This document shows, piece after piece, positions 34,678-43,514 of a stretch of DNA of 64,000 nt. The position numbers were made by a program, and so were the translations under genes. The stretch lies in assembly GCF_935825525.1 (NCBI RefSeq), contig NZ_CAKXZT010000121.1, positions 25,595 through 89,594 of the forward strand, read 5' to 3'. Every line of letters begins with the position of its first letter. The stretch's first letter is position 1. Source of the stretch: Mesorhizobium escarrei. GTDB lineage: Bacteria; Pseudomonadota; Alphaproteobacteria; Rhizobiales; Rhizobiaceae. Below the pieces are notes generated by a model, which worked only from the letters and a program-made list of their open reading frames with translations, did not search any database and had not been told where the DNA came from.

Positions 34678-34889
34678 CACAACTGGACATGACCATGATG
34701 GGTCACCCCGCCGCAGCGCTGTTTGCCTTTCTTGCAAACCGGCTCCGAGCCATCGAGGCGAATCGCAAGACGCAGGTCAGCGCCGACACTTGGATCCGCG
34801 AAACTGCGGAGAGGAATGCCGAGCGTAACCGTCTTCCGCCGCCTGACGAGAGTTTCTACTGGGCATGCCCAACTCAACCGCATAGGTGA
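34674..34889 (+). pseudogene. Truncated gene downstream of tauC, cut by the integrase remnant
   Basis: A 71-codon frame starts at an ATG overlapping the tauC stop (ATGA), so it was translationally coupled. It begins TQLDMTMMGHPAAALF and ends near where the integrase-like sequence begins on the other strand (about 34865). I do not recognise the family. It is probably the 5-prime end of an enzyme gene that belonged to the tau operon. Confidence 0.45.
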
Positions 34890-35190
34890 GAATACCGCCG
34901 AAGAGACCTATCGTTCGAGCCGCCGTGCCGGCGCCACCGCGCACGATAGCGCGCCCGCGCAGCTTGTCAGTCTTGACGTTCGCACGCGTCTTGCCCGCCA
35001 TAATGTCCTTCAGGGTCTGCGTGATGTCGGACTTGGCCAAATCCTGTACCCGTCGACTACCGAGCAGAGGAACGATGTGCCGCTCGATGCGACCCACATC
35101 GGTCGAGATCGTCGTGGCGTTCTTCGGACGGCCTCGCTTTCCAAGCACGAGCCCGTTCGCGGCCGTATCTCCAGGATCCGGCCTTTTCCC
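34866..35190 (-). pseudogene. Tyrosine-type phage integrase fragment
   Basis: The minus strand reads GRIERHIVPLLGSRRVQDL, KSDITQTLKDIMAGKTR, LRGRAIVRGGAGTAART and LFGGILTYAVELG. This is the N-terminal SAM-like (core-binding) domain of tyrosine integrases common in Rhizobiales. The catalytic domain with the R-H-R-Y residues is absent: the sequence ends abruptly at about 34866. A mobile element once inserted here and was later cut away. Confidence 0.75.
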
Positions 35191-35332
35191 GGGACGTCCT
35201 GTCCAGAATCAAGCTCGGGCGCCTCGGACGCGTCGAGGATGTCATGGGAGCGGTGGTCTACCTTGCCTCCGATGCGTCGGCCCCGGTCACCGGGACTTCA
35301 CTGGTCGTTGATGGCGGCTGGACCGCGGATTG
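35188..35332 (+). pseudogene. C-terminal fragment of a short-chain dehydrogenase gene
   Basis: The frame reads LGRLGRVEDVMGAVVYLAS then APVTGTSLVVDGGWTAD and a stop, the standard SDR C-terminus. The Rossmann N-terminus and YxxxK are missing; integrase remnant lies on its 5-prime side. Only about 47 codons remain. Confidence 0.75.
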
Positions 35333-35589
35333 AGCCTCCGAGTTTGATAGTCGCTCCAAAATAGCCACAGGTACTCTGCGGTAAAAGTCTGGCTGCAGTC
35401 TCACCCTCGGAACTCCATGTGGGGTTGAGGCACCCCGCTTGAGCGCTCGCAACTTTACGCGCAAGGCGTGAGGCTTTCATACAAGCCGTTGCGGCACTGG
35501 CGGACTGTCGGCAACTACCTGCGCCGATGGCCCATCTTCCACATCGGTTGCGCTTGCCGCGCCCGACGGGTGGTGAAATGACGTCGGTT

Positions 35590-35912
35590 CTCGGCGCCAG
35601 CGTCACGTTCTCGATGACGCTCATGTGCGGGAACAGGTTGAAGCTCTGAAACACGATTCCTACGTTCTGCCGCAGCTTGTTCACATCAATGCCCGGTCCC
35701 GAAATCCGGTCGTCCTCGAGCCTGATTTCGCCGCCCTGGATTTTCTCTAGCCCGTTGATGCAGCGGAGCAACGTGGACTTGCCGCAGCCCGAAGGACCGA
35801 TGAGGCAGACGACCTGATGCTCGATGACGTCCAGATTGACGCCTCGCAGCACCTGAAAGGCGCCGAATTCCTTGTGGACGTTCTTGATCTCCAGAAACGC
35901 CACTTCAGCCAC
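35590..35912 (-). pseudogene. Amino-acid ABC transporter ATP-binding protein, N-terminal fragment
   Basis: The minus strand begins VAFLEIKNVHKEFGAFQVL and has Walker A GPSGCGKSTLLRC and the Q-loop FQSFNLFPHMSVIENVTLAP. Homology stops there at about 107 residues; the remaining open frame to 35298 is unrelated. The signature and Walker B are missing, so it cannot work. It follows the permease remnant in operon order. Confidence 0.8.
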
Positions 35913-36225
35913 CTGCCCGCATGCGCGCCGTGTCGCGTTCGATCAGCCGGTCGACGAAACGCGCCTGGGGAATAGTAATCAGTACAAAGAGGATCGCCAC
36001 GATAGTGACCGCCGAGAGATTGAAGGCATTGGCGGCGATGATGCGCGACTGGTTGAAGGCATCGACCATACCCCACGACTTGGACGAGGGCGGTATCCTT
36101 CTGCAGGCCAATGAAGTCGTTAAGCAGCGGCGCCATGATGCGGCGCACCGCCTTGGGGCACGATCACATAGCGCCTGGTCTGCATGTAGGAGAGGCCGAG
36201 CGAGCGCGCCCCTTGGGGCGACATT
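35905..36225 (-). pseudogene. Amino-acid ABC transporter permease, frameshifted C-terminal fragment
   Basis: Two minus-strand frames together give a polar amino-acid permease C-terminus: ARSLGLSYMQTRRYVIVP, RRIMAPLLNDFIGLQKDTAL, then after a shift VDAFNQSRIIAANAFNLS and ITIPQARFVDRLIERD. At least one frameshift lies near 36080, another near 36150. The N-terminal half is missing. The stop overlaps the start of the ATPase remnant. Confidence 0.75.
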
Positions 36226-36329
36226 TTATGAGTTCGGTTTGAACTCCCTCTATTTTGCTTAGCTTAGCTACGGGAAACCGGGATTTTTTAAACTGGAATT
36301 TGGTTTGAAAGCGTGCTATTTTACTAAGT

Positions 36330-37130
36330 ATGGCTGAGCAAAAGCACGGAAAGCTAAACCAACTCGAAAGAACCCTGCCAGAGGGCCTGCTGGCCGATGC
36401 GGCCTGGATGGAGCGGCACGGCTACTCGACGAGTCTGCGCAGCCAGTATGTTTCTGCCGGATGGCTGGTTCAGCCCGTGCGGGGGACATATAAGCGCCCG
36501 CTCGGCGAACTGGACTGGCAAAAGACGATCGTCTCATTGCAGAAACTCATGGGCCGCCACCTTGCTGTCGGAGGGCGTACCGCGCTCGATATGCAAGGTT
36601 TCAGCCACTATTTGTCAGCCACCGGCCCCTCGACAATCCAGCTATACGGAACAGAGCCGCCACCGGGGTGGCTTGTAAAGCTTCCGCTGAAAGAGACGTT
36701 CCGGTTTCACCAGTCCCAGGCGTTGTTCAAGTCCCTTGCGGAGAACAAGGACGCCTTGCAGGCAGGCACATTGCGGGAGGTGCCGGGACCGTCCGACTGG
36801 CCGCTTGTCGTTTCGACACCCGAGCGCGCCTTGCTTGAGATGCTCGACGAGCTTCCGGGCCGCGAGAGCTTTCACCAGGTCGACATGGTCGTCGAAGGGT
36901 TGCGGACTCTCAGTCCGCGACGGCTGCAAACTCTTCTTGCTGACTGCAAGAGCGTCAAGGTCAAACGTCTGTTTTTCTGGTTTGCTGATCGGCACAATCC
37001 AACATGGCTGAAACAGATCGACCGCGCAGCCGTGAGCCTTGGCTCCGGCAAACGCATGCTCATAAAAGGCGGCAAGCTTGACCCGAAGTACCTCATAACC
37101 GTACCGAAGAACCTCGGTGCCCCTGTCTGA
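36330..37130 (+). CDS. abiEi: AbiEi-type antitoxin / transcriptional regulator
   Basis: A 266-residue protein matching the type IV AbiE antitoxin. The N-terminal winged helix (about 15-70) reads LLADAAWMERHGYSTSLRSQ and GWLVQPVRGTYKRP, and the rest is the AbiEi C-terminal antitoxin domain with GGRTALDMQG and STPERALLEMLDELPG. AbiEi proteins repress their own promoter and counteract the toxin without direct binding. The AT-rich 90 bases upstream, very unlike the region, probably hold the promoter and its repeats. The toxin gene overlaps its 3-prime end by 14 bases. It is foreign in base composition and likely arrived with the mobile element whose remnants flank it. Confidence 0.88.
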   Translation: MAEQKHGKLNQLERTLPEGLLADAAWMERHGYSTSLRSQYVSAGWLVQPVRGTYKRPLGELDWQKTIVSLQKLMGRHLAVGGRTALDMQGFSHYLSATGPSTIQLYGTEPPPGWLVKLPLKETFRFHQSQALFKSLAENKDALQAGTLREVPGPSDWPLVVSTPERALLEMLDELPGRESFHQVDMVVEGLRTLSPRRLQTLLADCKSVKVKRLFFWFADRHNPTWLKQIDRAAVSLGSGKRMLIKGGKLDPKYLITVPKNLGAPV

Positions 37131-37767
37131 ACGCTACAGGCGCCAGGTCGCGCTGCTGATCGACGTGATACCGTTCGTCGCCGCCGAAAAGGACTTCGCC
37201 CTGAAAGGCGGGACCGCCATCAACCTGTTCGTACGCGACATGCCACGCCTGTCCGTCGACATCGACCTCACGTATTTACCCGTCGCTCCGCGCCCGGAAT
37301 CGCTGACCGCCATCGACGCAGCCATGAAGCGGATAGCCGCGGCCATTCGGAATGGTATGCGCGGCGTGCGCGTCACTGAGGTCATGAATGCCCGCGAACA
37401 GATCGTAACCAAGCTGACCCTTCAGCGGCCTGATGCGCAGATCAAGATTGAGGTCACACCCGTTCTGCGTGGCTGCGTTTTGGAGCCGGAGATGCGTTCA
37501 GTGTCGCCGGGCGTGGAAGACACCTTTGGGTTCGCGGAAATCCAGGTTGTCTCGTTTCCCGACCTGTATGCTGGCAAGATCATGGCCGCGCTTGACCGGC
37601 AGCATCCGCGCGATCTCTTTGACGTGAGGGACCTGCTTGCCAATGAAAGCTTCGCCGTGCTGTGTCCGACATGTCACCGCTGGTGCCACCACAAAGCCGT
37701 CGACATACTGCAGCCGCTGGCAATCCCGGTATTGCGCGCGGCTCGGTACAAAGGCATTCCGCTGTAA
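37117..37767 (+). CDS. abiEii: AbiEii-type nucleotidyltransferase toxin, C-terminally truncated and fused to an HNH-like tail
   Basis: A 216-residue frame from a GTG start. Residues 1-177 match the AbiEii/AbiGii nucleotidyltransferase: GGTAINLF (31-38), SVDIDLTY with Asp48/Asp50, KIEVTP (110-115), and AGKIMAALDRQHPRDLFDVRDLL (152-174), all four family motifs. Full-length AbiEii is near 290-300 residues. Here the helical C-terminal part is replaced from about residue 178 by a tail reading VLCPTCHRWCHHKA, which looks like the end of an HNH nuclease. The junction near position 37648 is therefore a gene fusion or deletion. The catalytic core is complete, but toxicity without the C-terminal domain is uncertain. 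Confidence 0.8.
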   Translation: MPLSERYRRQVALLIDVIPFVAAEKDFALKGGTAINLFVRDMPRLSVDIDLTYLPVAPRPESLTAIDAAMKRIAAAIRNGMRGVRVTEVMNAREQIVTKLTLQRPDAQIKIEVTPVLRGCVLEPEMRSVSPGVEDTFGFAEIQVVSFPDLYAGKIMAALDRQHPRDLFDVRDLLANESFAVLCPTCHRWCHHKAVDILQPLAIPVLRAARYKGIPL

Positions 37768-38005
37768 CCGGCAAGTTGTGCCGATTGATCGATTGATCTT
37801 CCAGGCGCACCTTTGCAGGCCCGGCTCTAGGCGCTGCCCCAAGCTGCGGCGCGTCATACTTTCGCCGGCGGGTGCTGTTTGTCGCAAGGCTGTGGTCAAG
37901 CGGTTTTCCGAAGAAATAAGTCGGGCAGACCGCTCCGAACCTCGGCTGGAGTCTTTCGCGCGTCGCTGATCGCCCATCGCGCCACTTTGTAGCGATGCTC
38001 ATGGT
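37768..38005. other. Non-coding stretch after the toxin gene
   Basis: Nothing recognisable on either strand. It may be decayed sequence beyond the break of the toxin gene. Confidence 0.4.
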
Positions 38006-38275
38006 CTATGACGACGGTGCTATCAAATGCATGTCGATATTCGGCATCATCCGGGAGGGGGCGCTCCCATGGATGCAGTCAACCTTACGAGCGTGCCCGA
38101 CTTCCTTACCGCGCCAATAGACGCGCGCGTGCAGGTGCGTGAGCATAGCGTCGTCGCGATTGATCGCGTCGATGACTTCTTGGCTGTGCACGAAGGGATC
38201 GATGAAGATGGGCTCTGCCGCTTCGCAGACGACCTTGAAGTTCCTGGTCTGGAAGCTCCATATCATTTCGCTCAT
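38006..38275 (-). CDS. Small hypothetical protein of mobile-element type
   Basis: An 89-residue protein starting MSEMIWSFQTRNFKV, with YWRGKEVGHA near residue 60. Similar openings (xWxFxTRNFxV) occur in short phage and plasmid proteins of unknown function. AAAGGA stands nine bases before the ATG at 38275. It sits in the decay zone between the AbiE pair and the rhomboid gene. Its C-terminal end may be altered. Confidence 0.5.
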   Translation of the reverse strand: MSEMIWSFQTRNFKVVCEAAEPIFIDPFVHSQEVIDAINRDDAMLTHLHARVYWRGKEVGHARKVDCIHGSAPSRMMPNIDMHLIAPSS

Positions 38276-38640
38276 CAAGCGTTGTCCTTTCGTCGTGTTA
38301 GGCATGCTGTCCACGGGGCCGGCAGGGCGGAGGATGCGGTAGCGCGAGGAGAAACCCGCGCTAACTTCTAAGGCGCATAGTTACGCGAAAATGGGCGGAG
38401 TCGCTGAGCGTATTCGTGGGATTTTCGAGCGGCGGCTGATTGCCGTCGATAACCACAAGCGCCTCTCCTTCGAGGCACTGACACGCATGTCTGCAAGGGG
38501 TACCTTTCAGCCAAGCGCGGGCCGAAAAGTCGACGGCAGCCAATACGACATTGCCCTTTAAGGCGGGTCGCTTTAGGTGGAATTCTGGCACGTCACATGC
38601 CAGGGATCTGAGTGTTCCAGCAGTGATAAGGTTGACGTCG

Positions 38641-39231
38641 ATGCCCTTGAGTAAGCAAAAGGTCCCCGTGTCGTGGATCTGGGCGATTGGAGTCATTTTG
38701 GCTTGGGTTGTTGTCGCGACCAGCTTAGGACAGCCGCTTTGGGCGCAGCAGAGTTCGCAGGACCTTGTGGCGTTTGGGGCAATAAAGGGAGAGAATTTCT
38801 CTTTCCCTCAAACTTGGAGACTGCTGGCATCACAGTGGCTGCACGTCAAATTCCCACATATGCTGTTCAACGCACTCATGATCGCTAGCGTCGGTCAGGC
38901 TGCGGAGGCCCGCTTCGGGTGGCGCACCGCGCTAGCGGTTGGATTAATCGGAGGAACGCTAGCGCAGCTTGTGACGGTGTACTCCCTCCCGGATGCTTTC
39001 ATCTCGGGCGCATCGCAGGCATATCTGGTTTTGTGCGGTTTGGTGTTGGTGACCGGCGCGATCCGTTCGTTCGGATGGTGGATGGCAATAGCGGGCGTAC
39101 TTGTCGGCGTCGGACTTGATCTATTTGTGAGCAGCGATGGTGCCATAAAGCCAGGTCATCTCACGGGGCTGGCCTTTGGTTTGGTCTCAGGGATTGCGCT
39201 CAGGATTTCGCAACGCGCCGTGCAAGTCTGA
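38641..39231 (+). CDS. Rhomboid family intramembrane serine protease
   Basis: A 196-residue membrane protein with about six helices. The family signature is present: SQWLHVKFPHMLFNAL (64-80) with the HxxxxHMxFN pattern, the nucleophile in GASQ (Ser125), and the general-base helix KPGHLTGLAFG (His173). The residue after the Ser is Gln rather than the usual Gly. The start is ATG 38641 after AAGG; the longer frame from 38551 lacks homology. Stands alone in the decay zone, so its target cannot be guessed. Confidence 0.85.
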   Translation: MPLSKQKVPVSWIWAIGVILAWVVVATSLGQPLWAQQSSQDLVAFGAIKGENFSFPQTWRLLASQWLHVKFPHMLFNALMIASVGQAAEARFGWRTALAVGLIGGTLAQLVTVYSLPDAFISGASQAYLVLCGLVLVTGAIRSFGWWMAIAGVLVGVGLDLFVSSDGAIKPGHLTGLAFGLVSGIALRISQRAVQV

Positions 39232-39397
39232 AGATTCAGGGCGTGTCTCTATCTTTATGCACAGCAGAGCCTTCGCGTGGCGTGCCAGCCGGCCGCGCCG
39301 CTGCCTCGGGACGTGCATGGTGCCGCGTCCTCGATCTGGGGCCTGGCCGCGGCTGTCAGCGCTACCACGGCTATCGATCGCCTTCGAAGCAACATAA

Positions 39398-39530
39398 AAT
39401 CGTCGCCGGCCGCATGCCCGGCCACATGAACGTGCTCTGGCCGAAGCCAACGTGCCTTACGAGGTGTTCGAGCTCGAGGACATCAACTCCGAGTTCGCGT
39501 AGGCCGACGTCGCCTACGTCATCCGCATTG
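39398..39530 (+). pseudogene. Fragment of NAD(P) transhydrogenase beta subunit (pntB)
   Basis: The plus strand reads VAGRMPGHMNVL, then after a one-base shift LAEANVPYEVFELEDINSEFA, a TAG stop where Gln is expected, and ADVAYVI. This is the NADP-binding domain of PntB. With a frameshift, an internal stop and no flanking homology it is a relic about 130 bases long. Confidence 0.75.
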
Positions 39531-39909
39531 AAGCTCAAGAGCGAAAACAGGCAGATCAGGACCAGGCTTGAGGTCGACTGAGCGGCCCGACACATTAGCC
39601 GTGGCGGCGACAGGCGATCGTTAGCCTCCCCCTTGGGGCAACAAGCCTCGCAGGCCGGCACGCCGGTCGTTGTCTTGCCGCCAGCCATGTTCCCTCCCGC
39701 CCGAACGCGGGCCTCAATTGCTTTTTTCTGGTTCAAATCAAAGTGCGCCGAGAGGCGGCATGATATAGCAATAGAAAGCTCATTTGCATGCATTTCTGGC
39801 AGGAGCCGGCTTTGCGTTCCGCAACCTTTGGGGCCGTCTGTCTTTTTCCCATTGCAGCGTCAAGGCAGGAATCGGTGGCCGATCCCGGTGCAGCGTGGTT
39901 AGCACAGAC

Positions 39910-40483
39910 TTAGATAGCCGGTGGTCGGGAGACGGCGATTCGATCACCTAGCCGCTTTCGGACAGCCTCTCGTAGCTGGACCTTGCCAAGATCGTCCAGA
40001 ATGGAGGCTGGAAGGGGTTCGGCCGCCGTCAACAATTGACGCCCAGGATGACCCGGTTCCAGCGGATCGAGGATTCGATCGGCGGTCGTGTGGTCTCGCC
40101 TGGCTATGGCGTTGGCGCCAACGAGGAGCAGAGCGCGCCGCTTGTTCGAACTTGCAACCCGCTCAAAGAGTTTAAGGGCATTTTCCGCGGGAGCATGGGC
40201 GCCGACGAGATGAGCCGCTGGCACCGCAAGGATTGGCGGCGACCTCAGCAGAAGCGCAGGTTTCAGATGCGCGACAATCCCAGGGGTCTATGGAATCGGC
40301 GTCGGCCAGGGCATCAATGGCGTCGAGGCGGATCCAGCGCGCTTCCGGGATACTAACGAGGTTCGCGATTTTCTGCTGGATTCCGGCGCTGCAACAATGC
40401 GCTGCCGCGATCAGGGCATACTGGCTGAGCGTGCGGTCGACCGTCGTGTTGGCAAGATCGAGAAGCGTCTCTGCCGATTGCAT
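39910..40483 (-). other. Unrecognised decayed coding-like sequence
   Basis: Two minus-strand frames (40172-40483 and 39910-40224) overlap and look like pieces of one helical protein, e.g. LLDLANTTVDRTLSQYALIAAA and LLLVGANAIARRD. Neither has a convincing start or a family match. Probably another relic; identity unknown. Confidence 0.3.
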
Positions 40484-40759
40484 CGGATAATCGCGTCGGA
40501 CGGCTTGAGCTGCCCCGTGATCTCAATCGCGAGCCCAGCTTAGTCCACCATCTTGAAGGCGCTGCCGGCGTTGACCGCGTTTCGATCCCGTGAGCGGTAA
40601 CACCTTTCGACGTTCTTCATGTTATCCGGATGACGCGCATCATGACGCTGAAGGGCTGAGCGAACTATTGGCGCCCGACGCTCGACATGCCTGCCTTGAC
40701 AGGTGCCCAACGTATCGTCGACCCGTCGCGCTTCACGCAGGGGGGTGGCTTGACATCCA

Positions 40760-41385
40760 CAAGCATATTGCAACGTATTGCATTTCATTTTTGGTGTTGA
40801 AGATGCGCAACCCGAGTTCTGCCGCGACACTCGAATAGCCCGCGACCTCGACCCAGCTTTTCGCTTTGCTGCATCTGGGCAAACCAGTCGGCTTCTTCGA
40901 TCGACATCTTCCACCTTTCGCCGCAGCTTCGGCGGTGTTGGTCGGATTGCCGAGCTTTATGCTCGTCCTGCGTGAGGCGAAGGCGGCTTTGGTGCGCTCC
41001 GAGATCAATCGACGCTCCTTCTCGGCCAAAGCGGCGTAAAGGTGCAGCATAAACGGGTCGGCGTCAGCGCGAGTTCGGCGACGATGAACGGAACGCGCTG
41101 GACCATCAGTCCGGCAACGAAGGCGATATCACGAGAGAGGCGATCGAGCTTGGCCACGACCACCGGGCATTGTCTGGCGGGCAAGGGCGAGGGCGGCATT
41201 CATTGCGGCCGTCGATCAAGAGCATCGCGCCCTTTCCGGTTTCGATCCCGGTGAACTCCTGGAGATGATCATCCCCTCGGCCTCGGCAAGCGGGCGACCG
41301 CGGCACGCTGGGCCCCGATGCCCAAGCCCGAGCGTCCTTGCCGCTGTGTGGAGACCCGATAGTAGGCGACCGGGCGCGGCATGTT
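40760..41385 (-). pseudogene. Serine recombinase (resolvase) pseudogene
   Basis: Pieces in several minus-strand frames spell a resolvase: PRPVAYYRVSTQRQGRSGLG at the start, [64 protein letters not shown] and KLGNPTN. The catalytic Ser of YRVST is present, but at least three frameshifts interrupt the gene. It would have been a site-specific recombinase of the mobile element that built this zone. Confidence 0.8.
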
Positions 41386-41717
41386 GCTAATCCCTCGGGT
41401 GAGCAAACTGCAAACCGGTTTGCTGACGGAGACCGAATATGCAAGTTACCTCAATGCGTTGAGGTGACATTTTGGTTTTTGCGGCGGCATCAACCCGGGC
41501 CGTCGACCATAACGAAAGATCGCTCAGCGGCCGGATCGCCCGCCCTTCCTCAGCAGGAAGGCTCCGTGCGCCGCCAAGCGTCTAAGACCACGACATCGCC
41601 CGGGTAAGTGAGGAGAGCCAATGATTGGACGGCCACCAGTCGGGAACAAAGTCGAATACCCGTGATTTTGTACGTTGCCCAGAGTGGCAGGACCGAAAGC
41701 TAACCAACGGGTGTTCC

Positions 41718-42278
41718 ATGGATTCTCCAACGTTGCCTCCGCCACCTCCGGCTGAACTCAGCCAAGCACTGAAACGCAATATCCAAGCGATTGAGGAGCG
41801 CCGGGCGAAGGAAGCAAGCGAGGCAACATTGGAAGAGAAAATCGCTGAGGCGATTACTTCTTTTACGGGCAGTATGCGTTTCGTGTACCTTCACTTGGCC
41901 GTGTATGGCGGCTGGATCATCTCGAACTTGGGCTGGATACCGATCACTCCGCCATTTGATCCGACATTCGTGATATTGGCTATGGTGGCTTCCGTCGAGG
42001 CCATATTCCTCTCGACCTTTGTACTAATCAGCCAAAACCGGATGTCAGCTGCCGCAGACAAACGGGCGGATCTGGACCTTCAGGTGAGCCTGCTGACGGA
42101 GCACGAACTCACAAAACTTACTGAACTTGTCGATTCGATAGCGGATCGGTTGAATGTAAAACAAGCCCTAAGCGATATAGAAGTCGGCGAGATTAAGAGG
42201 GACATTGCGCCAGAAGCAGTCCTGGACGAGATCGAAGAGAAGCAGCGGGAGGCTGCGAACAAGCTGGACCAGTGCTGA
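41718..42278 (+). CDS. DUF1003 membrane protein
   Basis: A 186-residue protein of the DUF1003 family. A charged N-terminal coil (about 15-50) precedes two close hydrophobic helices: FVYLHLAVYGGWIISNLGW and PTFVILAMVASVEAIFLSTFVL (about 55-110). SQNRMSAAADKRADLDLQVSLL, the hallmark, follows, then a long coiled tail. Function unknown in the family. No operon partner. The start ATG 41718 is preceded by ACGGG; the upstream extension lacks homology. Confidence 0.85.
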   Translation: MDSPTLPPPPPAELSQALKRNIQAIEERRAKEASEATLEEKIAEAITSFTGSMRFVYLHLAVYGGWIISNLGWIPITPPFDPTFVILAMVASVEAIFLSTFVLISQNRMSAAADKRADLDLQVSLLTEHELTKLTELVDSIADRLNVKQALSDIEVGEIKRDIAPEAVLDEIEEKQREAANKLDQC

Positions 42279-42565
42279 AGACACAACGCCCTAGTGTCGT
42301 GATTTCGAAGTTCGGTTGATTTTGATTTCGGGCTTCGGGATGCCGAGTTCGACATTTTCATCCAAGCAGCCAAACGGTGATCACCATGAGCGTGGGGCTA
42401 AGTGATCTCGGCCGGGCGGTAGACAGGTCGTAGCTGGCAACAGTGCGAAGCAAACGCCCGACGAAATTTAAAATGCTCATTGCGAATAGGGAACTCATAC
42501 TTCCGGCGCAGTTTTACAGGCTATCTATCGCCGATCCAATGAGATGGTGCGACGGTGTATCCAGT
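42279..42565. other. Intergenic stretch, no gene
   Basis: No credible frame. GATTTCG is repeated (42300 and 42327 region) within an AT-richer segment. It separates the decay zone from the catabolic cluster to the right. Confidence 0.45.
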
Positions 42566-43513
42566 TCACAGCAATCTGCCACCGGCCTTCATCGGGTCAA
42601 GATCTTCGTGATCGCATTTCATATCCCAAAGCGCGATGACGGGCTCGGGTAGGCCTGGACTATCGACTGGCCGCATGAAGACCGCGCCGCCGATGTCGTC
42701 TGCCTTGGTCGCTTCCGTCGTGCTGCTGTTCCAACCGGTCGTGACATACAGCGTCTTGAGTTCAGGCCCGCCGAAACAGAGGCTTGTAACGAAAGTGGCC
42801 GGCAAATAGAGCGACCTTCGCAGCGTCCCCCTGGGGTCAATACACACGACTTTGCTGCCGCCATAGAGTGCGCACCAGACATTGCCCACGCTATCAACTG
42901 CCAGGCCGTCCGGCATTCCGTCATTGTTTGCAAAGGCGAAGAAGACCCGCCGGCCGGATACAGTCCCATTGACGTCGAGGTCATAGGAAAGGATGCGGTG
43001 GCCGACCGTGTCACTGAAATAGAGCTTGCCATTGTCTGGCGAGAAAGCCGGGCCATTGCAAATAACAAAACCTTTGTCGGACACTTCTGCCGTCCCATCT
43101 GGGCCCATCCGATAGAAAACCGCATTGGGTTCCCGCTCGGAGAGATCATAGGTTCCGATCCAATAGCGCCCGGCGCGGTCGACCTTGCCGTCGTTGTAGG
43201 CCAGATTCATTTTTCCGTTTTTAGGATCGGCAAAGAAGCGTGTTTTGCCGGTGCTCGTATCGAGGAGGTGAAGTCCGTGATCAACGGCGAGAAGCAGGCG
43301 GCCCTTGTCGGCAAAAACGAGCGATCCGATCGTCGCCGCTTGATCGATTTTCCAACTTTCGACCGCGCCGCCGCCGCACTTTTGGCGATGCACGAGTGGG
43401 CCGTAGAAATCGATCCAGTAAAGAGCTTCCTCCACCGGATGCCACAAGATGCTCTCGCCCAGCCGGTCGCGCGTTGGAGTACAGATCTGCCATTCTGGGT
43501 TGCCCGTCGGCAT
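42566..43513 (-). CDS. SMP-30/gluconolactonase family lactonase
   Basis: A 315-residue six-bladed beta-propeller lactonase. The metal ligands can be placed at Glu20 (RLGESILWHP), Asn153 (ICNGPAFSPD) and Asp202 (PDGLAVDS). A YWIGTYD strand near residue 117 is also typical. It would hydrolyse a sugar- or hydroxy-acid lactone. One base separates it from the SDR upstream, so it is the last gene of an SDR-SDR-lactonase operon. The order dehydrogenase then lactonase is that of oxidative sugar or polyol breakdown. Confidence 0.9.
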   Translation of the reverse strand: MPTGNPEWQICTPTRDRLGESILWHPVEEALYWIDFYGPLVHRQKCGGGAVESWKIDQAATIGSLVFADKGRLLLAVDHGLHLLDTSTGKTRFFADPKNGKMNLAYNDGKVDRAGRYWIGTYDLSEREPNAVFYRMGPDGTAEVSDKGFVICNGPAFSPDNGKLYFSDTVGHRILSYDLDVNGTVSGRRVFFAFANNDGMPDGLAVDSVGNVWCALYGGSKVVCIDPRGTLRRSLYLPATFVTSLCFGGPELKTLYVTTGWNSSTTEATKADDIGGAVFMRPVDSPGLPEPVIALWDMKCDHEDLDPMKAGGRLL

Positions 43514-43514
43514 G

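Noticed and set aside
35298..35590. Extension of the ABC ATPase remnant to 204 codons
   Set aside because: Homology stops after the Q-loop region; the remainder lacks signature and Walker B and is unrelated sequence.
37117..37767. Calling an intact, active AbiE defence system
   Set aside because: The toxin lacks its normal C-terminal third.
38361..38696. 111-codon minus-strand frame between the small protein and the rhomboid
   Set aside because: Overlaps the rhomboid start, no recognised family and no ribosome site.
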